From assembly GCF_043290135.1 (NCBI RefSeq), contig NW_027464604.1, positions 751,501-815,500 on the forward strand: a stretch of 64,000 bases of DNA, written 5' to 3'. Made by a program: the position numbers and the translations under genes. Under the pieces are notes generated by a model, which saw only the letters and a list, made by a program, of their open reading frames with translations, did not search any database and had not been told where the DNA came from. The DNA comes from Rhipicephalus microplus (Eukaryota; Arthropoda; Arachnida; Ixodida; Ixodidae). Below are positions 43,801 to 57,063 of this stretch, piece by piece (within the stretch, counting starts at the first letter, position 1; every line of letters begins with the position of its first letter).

Positions 43801-46800
43801 TAGCCAGATACTGCGTCTTGGACCGTTACAAGAGCGAAACTGCTATATTCTGATATTCTCGTGAAAGCGCATGAAAGCATCGTGAAACCTTAAAGAACGA
43901 TGTCATTTAGCGAGATACAGCGTTCTGTACTGTAATAAGTTGGTGAAAAACTGTGAGGTCATGCAAATATCGTAATTGTGAACGAAACAGTGTAATAGAG
44001 CGTTTTTAGTTACAAGCGCGAAGATTAGGTTAGGTTAAGATATGAACCGTCGTAAAACCACATTAAACAATGTCACTTAGTGAGATGCAGTGTTTTTCAC
44101 CTTTACAAGTCGGAAACTGCGATATCTAATGTGAAAATGCATGAAACCGACGTAATGTTTTAAAAAGCATTGTAAAGTAGCGAATAAAACGTTTTCTAAC
44201 GATAGAAGTGCGTAGGTTAGGTTAGGTTAAGTTATTTTAAGCTAGGTAGCGTCGTGAAAACACCAAAAACAACGTAATCTAACGAGATAGTGTTGTTTTA
44301 TTGCGCGTACGAAACTGCGATAGGTGAAATGTTGTGAAAGCACACAAAACGGCATGAACAAGCCAGATACTGCGTGTTGTACCGTTACAAGTGCGAAACT
44401 GCTGTATTGTGATATTCTCGTTAAAGCGCATGCACGCATCGTGAAACCTTAAAGAACGATGTCATTTAGCGAGATACAGCGTTCTGTACTGTAATAAGTT
44501 GGTGAAAAACTGTGAGGTCATGCAAATATAGTAATTGTGAAGGAAACAGTGTAATAGAGCGTTTTTAGATACAAGCGCGATTGTTAGGTTAGGTTAAGAT
44601 ATGAACCGTCGTAAAACCACATTAAACAATGTCACTTAGTGCGATGCAGTGTTTTTCACCAATACAAGTCGGGAACTGCGATATTTAGTGTGAAAGCGCA
44701 TGAAACCGTCGTAATGTTGTAGAAAGCACTGTAAAGTAGCGAGTAAAACGTTTTCTAACGATAGAAGTGCGTAGGTTAGGTTAGGTTAAGTTAGTTTAAG
44801 CTAGGTAGCGTCGTGAAAACACCAAAAACGACGTAATCTAACGAGATAGTGTTGTTTTATTGCGCGTACGAAACTGCGATAGGTGAAATGTTGTGAAAGC
44901 ACACAAAACGGCATGAACAAGCCAGATACTGCGTGTTGTATCGTTACAAGTGCGAAACTGCTATACTGTGATATTCTCGTTAAAGCGCATGCAAGCATCG
45001 TGAAACCTTAAAGAACGATGTCATTTAGCGAGATACAGCGTTCTGTACTGTAATAGATTGGTGAAAAACTGTGAGGTCATGCAAATATCGCAATTGTGAA
45101 CGAAACAGTGTAATAGAGTGTTTTTTACACGTGCGAATGTTAGGTTAGGTTAAGATATGAACCGTCGTATAACCGCATTAAACAATGTCACTTAGTGAGA
45201 TGCAGTGTTTTTCACCATTACAAGCCGGGAACTGCGATATCTTTTGTGAAAGCCTCCGAAACCGTCGTATAGTTGTTGAAAGCATTGTAAAGTAGCGAGT
45301 AAAACGATTTCTCACAATAGAAGTGCGAAGGTTATGTTAGGTTGAGTTAGTTTAGGCTAGGTAGCGTCGCGAAACCACCAAAAACAACGTCATCTAACGA
45401 GATAGTGTTGTTTAATTGCGAGTACGAAACTGCGATAGGTGAAATATTGTGAAACCACACAAAACGGCATGAACAAGTCAGATACTGCGTGTTGTACCGT
45501 TACAAGTACGAAACTGCTATATAGTGATATTCTCGTTAAAGCGCATGCAAGCATCGTGAAACCTTAAAGAACGATGTCATTTAGCGAGATACAGCGTTCT
45601 GTACTGTAATAAGTTGGTGAAAAACTCTGAGGTCATGCAAATATCGTAATTGTGAAGGAAACAGTGTAATAGAGCGTTTTTAGATACAAGCGCGAATGTT
45701 AGGTTAGGTTGAGATATGAACCGTCGTAAAACCACATTAAACAATGTCCTTAGTGAGATGCAGTGTTTTTCACCATTACAAGTCGGGAACTGCAATATCT
45801 ATTGTGAAAGCGCATGAAACCGTCGTAATGTTGTAGAAAGCATTGTAAAGTAGCGAGTAAAACGTTTTCTAACGATAGAAGTGCGAAGGTTGGGTTAGGT
45901 TAAGTTAGGTTAAGCTAGGTAGCGTCGTGAAAACACCAAAAACGACGTAATCTAACGAGATAGTGTTGTTTTATTGCGCGTACGAAACTGCGATAGGTGA
46001 AATGTTGTGAAAGCACACAAAACGGCATGAACAAGCCAGATACTGCGTGTTGTACCGTTACAAGTACGAAACTGCTATATAGTGATATTCTCGTTAAAGC
46101 GCATGCAAGCATCGTGAAACCTCAAAGAACGATGTCATTTAGCGAGATACAGCGTTCGGTACTGTAATAAGTTGGTGAAAAACTGTGAGGTCATGCAAAC
46201 ATCGTAATTGTGAACGAAACAGTGTAATAGAGCGTTTTTAGTTACAAGCGCGAAGGTTAGGTTAGGTTAAGATATGAACTGTCGTAAAACCGCATTAAAC
46301 AATGTCACTTAGTGAAATGCAGTGTTTTTCACCATTACAATCCGGGAACTGCGACATCTAATGTGAAAGCGCATGAAACCATCGTAACGTTGTAGAAAGC
46401 ATTGTAAAGTAGCGAGTAAAACGTTTTCTAACGATAGAAGTGCGAAGGTTATGTTAGGTTAAGTTATGTTAGTTTAAGCTAGGTAGCGTCGTGAAACCAC
46501 CAAAAACGACGTCATCTAACGAGATAGTGTTGTTTTATTGCGATTACGAAACTGCGATGGGTGAAATGTTGTGAAAGCACACAAAACGGCATGAACAAGC
46601 CCGATACTGCGTGTTGTATCGTTACAAGTGCGAAACTGCTGTACTGTGACATTCTCGTTAAAGCGCATGCAAGCATCGTGAAACCTTAAAGAAAGATTTC
46701 ATTTAGCGAGATACAGCGTTCTGTACTGTAATAAGTTGGTGAAAAACTGTGACGTCATGCAAATATCGTAATTGTGAACGAAACAGTGTAATAGAGTGTT

Positions 46801-47588
46801 TTATACACGTGCGAATGTTAGGTTAGGTTAAGATATGAACCGTCGTAAAACCGCAATAAACAATGTCACTTAGTGAGATGCAGTGTTTTTCAACATTACA
46901 AGTCGGGAACTGCGATATCTATTGTGAAAGCGCATGAAACCGTCGTAATGTTGTAGAAAGCATTGTGAAGTAGCGAGTAAAACGTTTTCTAACGATAGAA
47001 GTGCGAAGGTTGGGTTCGGTTAAGTTAGGTTAAGCTAAGTAGCGTCGTGAAACCACCAAAAACGACGTCATCTAACGAGATAGTGTTGTTTTATTGCGAG
47101 TACGAAACTGCGATAGGTGAAATATTGTGAAACCACACAAAACGGCATGAACAAGCCAGATACTGCGTGTTGTACCGTTACAAGTGCGAAACTGCTGTAT
47201 TGTGATATTCTCGTTAAAGCGCATGCAAGCATCGTGGAACCTTAAAGAACGATGTCATTTAGCGAGATACAGCGTTCTGTACTGTAATAAGTTGGTGAAA
47301 AACTGTGAGGTCATGCAAATATCGTAATTGTGAACGAAACAGTGTAATAGAGTGTTTTTTACACGTGCGAATGTTAGGTTAGGTTAAATATGAACCGTCG
47401 TAAAACCGCATTAAACAATGTCACTTAGTGAGATGCAGTGTTTTTCACCATTACAAGCCGGGAACTGCGATATCTAATGTGAAAGCCTCCGAAACCGTCG
47501 TAATGTTGTTGAAATCACTGTAAAGTAGCGAGTAAAACGTTTTCTAACGATAGAAGTGCGTAGGTTAGGTTAGGTTAAGTTAGTTTAG
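40893..47588. repeat. Higher-order repeat, 3 units (~1,674 bp), four periods
   Basis: Unit starts 40893, 42567, 44241, 45914 and 47589 are spaced 1674, 1674, 1673 and 1675 bp. These units share the diagnostic variant GACGTAATCTAAC where most units have GACGTCATCTAAC. From 42567 on they also share GAAAACACC for GAAACCACC. Two of the intermediate units (43126, 44800) carry related variants, so the period has been partly blurred by exchange. Confidence 0.8.
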
Positions 47589-49104
47589 GCTAGGTAGCGT
47601 CGTGAAAACACCAAAAACGACGTAATCTAACGAGATAGTGTTGTTTTATTGCGCGTACGAAACTGCGATAGGTGAAATGTTGTGAAAGCACACAAAACGG
47701 CATGAACAAGCCAGATACTGCGTGTTGTACCGTTACAAGTACGAAACTGCTATATAGTGATATTCTCGTTAAAGCGCATGCAAGCATCGTGAAACCTCAA
47801 AGAACGATGTCATTTAGCGAGATACAGCGTTCTGTACTGTACTAAGTTGGTGAAAAAACTTTGAGGTTATGCAAATATCATAATTGTCAACGAAACAGTG
47901 TAACCGAGTGTTTTTAGATACAAGTTCGAAGGTTACGTTAGATTAAGTTATGAAGCGTCATAAAACCGCATTAAACAATGTCAGCCAATGAGATGTGTTT
48001 TTTCACCATTACAAGTCGGGAACTGCGATATCTAATGTGAAAGTGCATGAAACCGTCGTAATGTTGCAAAAAGCATTGTAAAGTAGCGAGTGAAACGTTT
48101 TCTAACGATAGAAGTGCGAAGGTTATGTTAGGTTGAGTTATGTTAGTTTAAGCTATGTAGCGTCGTGAAACCACCAAAAACGACGTCATCTAACGAGATA
48201 GTGTTGTTTTATTGCGAGTGTGAAACTGCGATAGGTGAAATATTGTGAAAGCACACAAAACGGCATGAACAAGCCAGATACTGCGTGTTGTATCGTTACA
48301 AGTGCGAAACTGTACACTGTGATATTCTCGTTAAAGCGCATGCAAGCATCGTGAAACCTCAAGGAACGATGTCATTTAGCGAGATACAGCGTTCTGTACT
48401 GTACTACGGGGGTGAAAAACTGTGCGGCCATGCAAATATCGTAATTGTAAACGAAACAGTGTAACAGAGTGTTTTTAGATACAAGCGCGAAGGTTAGGTT
48501 AGGTTAAGATATGAACCGTCGTAAAACCGCAATAAACAATTTCACTTAGTGAGATGCAGTGTTTTTCATCATTACAGGTCGGAACTTGCGATATCTATTG
48601 TGAAAGCGCATGGAACCGTCGTAATGTTGCAGAAAGCATTGTAAAGTAGCGAGTAAAACGTTTTCTAACGATAGAAGTGCGAAGGTTATGTTAGGTTGAG
48701 TTATGTTAGTTTAAGCTAGGTAGCGTCATGAAACCACCAAAAACGACGTCATCTAACGAAATAGTGTTGTTTTATTGCGAGTACGAAACTGCGATAGGTG
48801 AAATATTGTGAAAGCGCACAAAACGGCATGAACTAGCCGGATACTGCGTCTTGTACCGTTACAAGTGCGAAACTGCTATTTTGTGATATTCTCGTGAAAG
48901 CGCATGCAAGCATCGTGAAACCTTAAAGAACGATGTCATCTAGCTAGATACAGCCTTATGTACTGTACTAGTTGGTGAAACACTGTGAGGTCATGCAAAT
49001 ATCGTAATTGTGAACGAAACAGTGTAATAGAGCGTTTTTAGATACGAGTGCAAAGGTTAGGTTAGGTTAAGTCATGAAGCGGCAAAAAACCGCATCAAAC
49101 AATG

Positions 49105-49157
49105 TCAGCTATTGAGAATGGAATGGAATGAAAAAACTTTATTTTCAGCTATTGAGA
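49105..49157 (-). mobile_element. 27-bp retrotransposon-tail insertion with 13-bp TSD, copy 1
   Basis: The 27-bp insert (49118-49144) is flanked by the perfect direct repeat TCAGCTATTGAGA (49105-49117, 49145-49157). On the minus strand the insert reads AAATAAAGTTTTTTC followed by ATTCC repeats, the look of the extreme 3' end and tail of a LINE or SINE. Net gain is 40 bp, which makes this unit 604 bp long. Confidence 0.85.
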
Positions 49158-51389
49158 TGCAGTGTTTTTCACCATTACAAGCCGGGAACTGCGACATCTA
49201 ATGTGAAAGCGCATGAAACAATCGTAACGTTGTAGAAAGCATTGTAAAGTAGCGAGTAAAACGTTTTCTAACGATAGAAGTGCGAAGGTGATGTTAGGTT
49301 GAGTTATGTTAGTTTAAGCTAGCTAGCGTCGTGAAACCACCAAAAACGACGTCATCTAACGAGATAGTGTTGTTTTATTGCGAGGATGAAACTGCGATAG
49401 GTGAAATATTGTGAAAGCACACAAAACGGCATGAACAAGCCAGATACTGCGTGTTGTACCGTTACAAGTGCGAAACTGCTGTATTGTGATATTCTCGTTA
49501 AAGCGCATGCAAGCATCGTTGAACCTTAAAGAACGATGTCATTTAGCGAGATACAGCGTTCTGTACAGTAATAAGTTGGTGAAAAACTGTGAGGTCATGC
49601 AAATATCGTAATTGTGAACGAAACATTGTAATAGGGCGTTTTTAGATTCAAGCGCGAATGTTAGCTTAGGTTAAGATATGAACCGTCGTAAAACCGCTAT
49701 AAACAATGTCACTTAGTGAGATGCAGTGTTTTTCACCATTACAAGTCGGGAACTGCGATATCTAATGTGAAAGCGCATGAAACCGTCGTAATGTTGTAGA
49801 AAGCATTGTAAAGTAGGGAGTAAAACGTTTTCTAACGACAGAAATGCGAAGGTTAGGTTAGGTTAAGTTAGTTTAGCTAGGTAGCGTCGTGAAACCACCA
49901 AAAACGACGTCATCTAACGAGATAGTGTTGTTTTATTGCGAGTACGAAACTGCGATAGGTGAAATGTTGTGAAAGCACACAAAACGGCATGAACAAGCCA
50001 GATACTGCGTGTTGTATCGTTACAAGTGCGAAACTGCTATACTGTGATATTCTCGTTAAAGCGCATGCAAGCATCGTGAAACCTTAAAAAACGATGTCAT
50101 TTAGTGAGATACAGCGTTCTGTACTGTAATAGATTGGTGAAAAACTGTGAGATCATGCAAATATCGTAATTCTGAACGAAACAGTGCAATAGAGTGTTTT
50201 ATACACGTGCGAATGTTAGGTTAGGCTAAGATATGAACCGTCGTAAAACCGCATTAAACAATGTCACTTAGTGAGATGCAGTGTTTTTCACCATTACAAG
50301 TCGGAAGCTGCGATATCTAATGTGAAAGTGCATGAAACCGTCGTAATGTTGCAAAAAGCATTGTAAAGTAGCGAGTGAAACGTTTTCTAACGATAGAAGT
50401 GCGAAGGTTATGTTAGGTTGAGTTATGTTAGTTTAAGCTATGTAGCGTCGTGAAACCACCAAAAACGACGTCATCTAACGAGATAGTGTTGTTTTATTGC
50501 GAGTGTGAAACTGCGATAGGTGAAATATTGTGAAAGCACACAAAACGGCATGAACAAGCCAGATACTGCGTGTTCTATCGTTACAAGTGCGAAACTGTAC
50601 ACTGTGATATTCTCGTTAAAGCGCACGCAAGCATCGTGAAACCTTGAGGAACGATGTCATTTAGCGAGATACAGCGTTCTGTACTGTACTAAGGGGGTGA
50701 AAAACTGTGCGGCCATGCAAATATTGTAATTGTAAACGAAACAGTGTAACAGAGTGTTTTTAGATACAAGCGCGAAGGTTAGGTTAGGTTAAGATATGAA
50801 CCGTCGTAAAACCGCAATAAACAATTTCACTTAGTGAGATGCAGTGTTTTTCATCATTACAGGTCGGAACTTGCGATATCTATTGTGAAAGCGCATGGAA
50901 CCGTCGTAATGTTGCAGAAAGCATTGTAAAGTAGCGAGTAAAACGTTTTCTAACGATAGAAGTGCGAAGGTTATGTTAGGTTGAGTTATGTTAGTTTAAG
51001 CTAGGTAGCGTCATGAAACCACCAAAAACGACGTCATCTAACGAAATAGTGTTGTTTTATTGCGAGTACGAAACTGCGATAGGTGAAATATTGTGAAAGC
51101 GCAAAAAACGGCATGAACTAGCCGGATACTGCGTCTTGTACCGTTACAAGTGCGAAACTGCTATTTTGTGATATTCTCGTGAAAGCGCATGCAAGCATCG
51201 TGAAACCTTAAAGAACGATGTCATCTAGCTAGATACAGCCTTATGTACTGTACTAGTTGGTGAAACACTGTGAGGTCATGCAAATATCGTAATTGTGAAC
51301 GAAACAGTGTAATAGAGCGTTTTTAGATACGAGTGCAAAGGTTAGGTTAGGTTAAGTCATGAAGCGGCAAAAAACCGCATCAAACAATG

Positions 51390-51442
51390 TCAGCTATTGA
51401 GAATGGAATGGAATGAAAAAACTTTATTTTCAGCTATTGAGA
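51390..51442 (-). mobile_element. 27-bp tail insertion, copy 2
   Basis: Identical insert (51403-51429) and direct repeats (51390-51402, 51430-51442). It is a copy of the event at 49105 carried by the four-unit duplication. Confidence 0.85.
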
Positions 51443-54400
51443 TGCAGTGTTTTTCACCATTACAAGCCGGGAACTGCGACATCTAATGTGAAAGCGCATG
51501 AAACAATCGTAACGTTGTAGAAAGTATTGTAAAGTAGCGAGTAAAACGTTTTCTAACGATAGAAGTGCGAAGGTGATGTTAGGTTAAGTTATGTTAGTAT
51601 AAGCTAGGTAGCGTCGTGAAACCACCAAAAACGACGTCATCTAAGGAGATAGTGTTGTTTTATTGCGAGTACGAAACTGCGAGAGGTGAAATGTTGTGAA
51701 AGCACACAAAACGGCATGAACAAGCCAGATACTGCGTGTTGTATCGTTACAAGTGCGAAACTGCTGTATTGTGATATTCTCGTTAAAGCGCATGCAAGCA
51801 TCGAGAAACCTTAAAGAACGATGTCATTTAGCGAGATACAGCGTTCTGTACTGTAATAAGTTGGTGAAAAACTGTGAGGTCATGCAAATATCGTAATTGT
51901 GAAAGAAAACTTTGTAATAGAGCGTTTTTAGATACAAGCTTGAATGTTAGGTTAGGTTAAGATATGAACCGTCGTAAAAACGCATTAAACAATGTCACTT
52001 AGTGAGATGCAGTGTTTTTCACCATTACAAGTTGGGAACTGCGATATTTAGTGTGAAAGCGCATGAAACCGTCATAATGTTGTAGAAAGCATTGTAAAGT
52101 AGCGAGTAAAACGTTTTCTAACGATAGAAGTGCGAAGGTTATGTTAGGTTGAGTTATGTTAATTTAAGTAAGTAGCGTCGTGAAACCACCAAAAACGACG
52201 TCATCTAACGAGATAGTGTTCTTTAATTGCGAGTACGAAACTGCGATAGGTGAAATGTTGTGAAAGCACACAAAACGGCATTAACAAGCCAGATACTGCG
52301 TCTTGTACCGTTACAAGTGCGAAACTGCTATATAGTGGTATTCTCGTTAAAGCGCATGCAAGCATCGTGAAACGTTAAATAACGATGTCATTTAGCGAGA
52401 TACAGCGTTCTGTACTGTAATAAATTGGTGAAAAACTGTGAGGTCATGCAAATATCGTAATTGTGAACGAAACAGTGTAATAGAGCGTTTTTAGTTACAA
52501 GCGCGAAGATTAGGTTAGGTTAAGATATGAACCGTCGTAAAACTGCATTAAACAATGTCACTTAGTGAGATGCAGTGTTTTTCACCATTACAAGTCGGGA
52601 ACTGCGATATTTAATGTGAAAGCGCATGAAACTGTCGTAATGTTGTAGAAAGCACTGTAAAGTAGCGAGTAAAACGTTTTCTAACGATAGAAGTGCGTAG
52701 GTTAGGTTAGGTTAAGTTAGTTTAAGCTAGGTAGCGTCGTGAAAACACCAAAAACGACGTAATCTAACGAGATAGTGTTGTTTTATTGCGCGTACGAAAC
52801 TGCGATAGGTGAAATGTTGTGAAAGCACACAAAATGGCATGAACCAGCCAGATACTGCGTGTTGTATTGTTACAAGTGCGAAACTGCTATACTGTGATAT
52901 TCTCGTAAAAGCGCATGCAAGCATCGTGAAACCCTAAAGAACGATGTCATTTAGCGAGATACAGCGTTCTGTACTGTAATAGATTGGTGAAAAACTGTGA
53001 GGTCATGCAAATATCGTAATTGTGAACGAAACAGTGTAATAGAGTGTTTTTTACACGTGCGAAGGTTAGGTTAGGTTAAGATATGAACCGTCGTAAAACC
53101 GCATTATACAATGTCACTTAGTGAGATGCAGTGTTTTTCACCATTACAAGTCGGGAACTGCGATATCTATTGTGAACACGCATGAAACCGTCGTAATGTT
53201 GCAGAAAGCATTGTGAAGTAGCAAGGAAAACGTTTTCTAACAATAGAAGTGCGAAGGTTAGTTAGGCTAAGTTAGTTTAAGCTAGGTTGCGTCGTGAAAC
53301 CACCAAAAACGACGTCATCTAATGAGATAGTGTTCTTTTATTGCGAGTACGAAACTGCGATAGGTGAAATGTTGTGAAAGCACACAAAACGGCATGAACA
53401 AGCCAGATTCTGCGTGTTGTACCGTTACAAGTGCGAAACTGCTTTACTGTGATATTCTCGTGAAAGTGCTTGCAAGCATCGTGAAACCTTAAAAAACGAT
53501 GTCATTTAGCGAGATACAGCGTTCTGTACTATACTAAGTTGGTGAAAAAACTTTGAGGTCATGCAAATATTGTAATTGTCAACGAAACAGTGTAACCGAG
53601 CGTTTTAAAATACAATTTCGAAGGTTAGGTTAGATTAAGTTATGAAGCGTCATAAAATGGCATTAAGCAATGTCAGCCACTGAGATGTAGTGTTTTTCAC
53701 CATTACAAGTCAGGAACTGCGATATCTAATGTGAAAGCGCATGAAGCCGTCGTAACTTTGTAGAAAGCATTGTAAAGTAGCGAGTAAAACGTCTTCTAAC
53801 GATATAAGTGCGAAGGTTAGGTTAGGTTAAGTTAGTTTAAGCAAGGTAGCGTCGTGAAACCACCAAAAACGACGTCATCTAACGAGATAGTGTTGTTTTA
53901 TTGCGAGTGCGAAACTGCGATAGGTGAAATATTGTGAAAGCACACAAAACGGCATGAACAAGCCAGATACTGCGTGTTGTATCGTTACAAGTGCGAAACT
54001 GTATACTGTGATATTCTCGTTAAAGCGCATGCCAGCATCGTGAAACCTTAAGGAACGATGTCATTTAGCGAGATACAGCGTTCTGTACTGTAATAGATTA
54101 GTGAAAAACTGTGAGGTCATGCAAATATCGTAATTGTGAACGAAACAGTGTAATAGAGTGTTTTATACACGTGCGAATGTTAGGTTAGGCTAAGATATGA
54201 ACCGTCGTAAAACCGCAATAAACAATGTCACTTAGTGAGATGCAGTGTTTTTCACCATTACAAGTCGGGAACTGCGATATCTAATGTGAAAGCGCATGAA
54301 ACCGTCGTAATGTTGTAGAAAGCATTGTAAAGTAGGGAGTAAAACGTTTTCTAACGACAGAAGTGCGAAGGTTAGTTAGGTTAAGTTAGTTTAAGCTAGG

Positions 54401-57010
54401 TAGCGTCGCGAAACCACCAAAAACAACGTCATCTAACGAGATAGTGTTGTTTAATTGCGAGTACGAAACTGCGATAGGTGAAATATTGTGAAACCACACA
54501 AAACGGCATGAACAAGCCAGATACTGCGTGTTGTATCGTTACAAGTACGAAACTGCTATATAGTGATATTCTCGTTAAAGCGCATGCAAGCATCGTGAAA
54601 CCTTAAAGAACGATGTCATTTAGCGAGATACAGCGTTCTGTACTGTACTAGGTTGGTGAAAAACTATGAGGTCATGCAAATATCGTAATTGTGAACGAAA
54701 CAGTGTAATAGAGCGTTTCTAGATACAAGCGCGAATGTTAGGTTAGGTTATAAAGCGTCATAAAACCGCAATAAACAATTTCAGCTATTGAGATGCAGTG
54801 TTTTTCACCATTACAAGTCGGGAACTGCGATATCTAATGTGAAAGCGCATGAAGCCGTCGTAACTTTGTAGAAAGCATTGTAAAGTAGCGAGTAAAACGT
54901 CTTCTAACGATAGAAGTGCGAAGTTTAGGTTAGGTTGAGATAGTTTAAGCTAGGTAGCGTCGTGAATCCACCAAAAACGACGTCATCTAACGAGATAGTG
55001 TTGTTTTATTGCGATTACGAAACTGCGATGAGTGAAATGTTGTGAAAGCACACAAAACGGCATGAACAAGCCAGATACTGCGTGTTGTACCGTTACAAGT
55101 ACGAAACTGCTATATAGTGATATTCTCGTTAAAGCGCATGCAAGCATCGTGAAACCTTAAAGAACGATGTCATTTAGCGAGATACAGCGTTCTGTACTGT
55201 AATAAGTTGGTGAAAAACTGTGAGGTCATGCAAATATCGTAATTGTGAACGAAACATTGTAATAGGGCGTTTTTAGATTCAAGCGCGAATGTTAGGTTAG
55301 GTTAAGATATGAACCGTCGTAGAACCGCATTAAACAATGTCACTTAGTGAGATGCAGTGTTTTTCACCATTACAAGTCGGGAACTGCGATATCTAATGTG
55401 AAAGCGCATGAAACCGTCGTAATGTTGTAGAAAGCATTGTAAAGTAGGGAGTAAAACGTTTTCTAACGACAGAAGTGCGAAGGTTAGTTAGGTTAAGTTA
55501 GTTTAAGCTAGGTAGCGTCGCGAAACCACCAAAAACAACGTCATCTAACGAGATAGTGTTGTTTAACCTCGAGTACGAAACTGCGATAGGTGAAATATTG
55601 TGAAACCACACAAAACGGCATGAACAAGCCAGATACTGCGTGTTGTACCGTTACAAGTGCGAAACTGCTGTATTGTGATATTCTCGTTAAAGCGCATGCA
55701 AGCATCGTGGAACCTTAAAGAACGATGTCATTTAGCGAGATACAGCGTTCTGTACTGTAATAAGTTGGTGAAAAACTGTGAGGTCATGCAAATATCGTAA
55801 TTGTGAACGAAACATTGTAATAGGGCGTTTTTAGATTCAAGCGCGAATGTTAGGTTAGGTTAAGATATGAACCGTCGTAAAACCGCATTAAACTATGTCA
55901 CTTAGTGAGATGCAGTGTTTTTCACCATTACAAGTCGGGAACTGCGATATTTAATGTGAAAGCGCATGAAACCGTCGTAATGTTGTAGAAAGCATTGTAA
56001 AGTAGGGAGTAAAACGTTTTCTAACAACAGAAGTGCGAAGGTTAGGTTAGGTTAAGTTAGTTTAAGCTAGGTAGCGTCGTGAAACCACCAAAAACGACGT
56101 CATCTAACGAGATAGTGTTGTTTTATTGCGTGTACGAAACTGCGATAGGTGAAATGTTGTGAAAGCACACAAAACGGCATGAACAAGCCAGATACTGCGT
56201 GTTGTATCGTTACAAGTGCGAAACTGCTATACTGTGATATTCTCGTTAAAGCGCATGCAAGCATCGTGAAACCTTAAAGAACGATGTCATTTAGCGAGAT
56301 ACAGCGTTCTGTACTGTAATAGATTGGTGAAAAACTGTGAGGTCATGCAAATATCGTAATTGTGAACGAAACAGTGTAATAGAGTGTTTTATGCACGTGC
56401 GAATGTTAGGTTAGGCTAAGATATGAACCGTCGTAAAACCGCATTAAACAATGTCACTTAGTGAGATGCAGTGTTTTTCACCATTACAAGTCGGGAACTG
56501 CGATATCTATTGTGAACGCGCATGAAACCGTCGTAATGTTGCAGAAAGCATTGTGAAGTAGCAAGTAAAACGTTTTCTAACGATAGAAGTGCGAAGGTTA
56601 GTTAGGCTAAGTTAGTTTAAGCTAGGTAGCTTCGTGAAACCACCAAAAAAGACGTCATCTAACGAGATAGTGTTCTTTTATTGCGAGTACGAAACTGCGA
56701 TAGGTGAAATGTTGTGAAAGCACACAAAACGGCATGAACAAGCCAGATTCTGCGTGTTGTACCGTTACAAGTGCGAAACTGCTTTACTGTGATATTCTCG
56801 TGAAAGTGCTTGCAAGCATCGTGAAACCTTAAAGAACGATGTCATCTAGCTAGATACAGCGTTATGTACTGTACTAGTTGGTGAAACACTGTGAGGTCAT
56901 GCAAATATCGTAATTGTGAACGAAACAGTGTAATAGAGCGTTTTTAGATACGAGTGCAAAGGTTAGGTTAGGTTAAGTCATGAAGCGGCAAAAAACCGCA
57001 TCAAACAATG

Positions 57011-57063
57011 TCAGCTATTGAGAATGGAATGGAATGAAAAAACTTTATTTTCAGCTATTGAGA
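57011..57063 (-). mobile_element. 27-bp tail insertion, copy 3
   Basis: Identical insert (57024-57050) and direct repeats (57011-57023, 57051-57063), within the first ten-unit block. Confidence 0.85.

Larger units (their letters stand above)
48152..51602. repeat. Four-unit duplication (~2,285 bp)
   Basis: Unit starts 48152, 48714 and 49318 recur at 50438, 51000 and 51603, offsets 2286, 2286 and 2285. Shared private features include GCTATGTAGCG, GTGTGAAACTGCG, GGTCGGAACTTGCG, ACAGCCTTATGTACTG and the 40-bp insertion. Confidence 0.85.
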
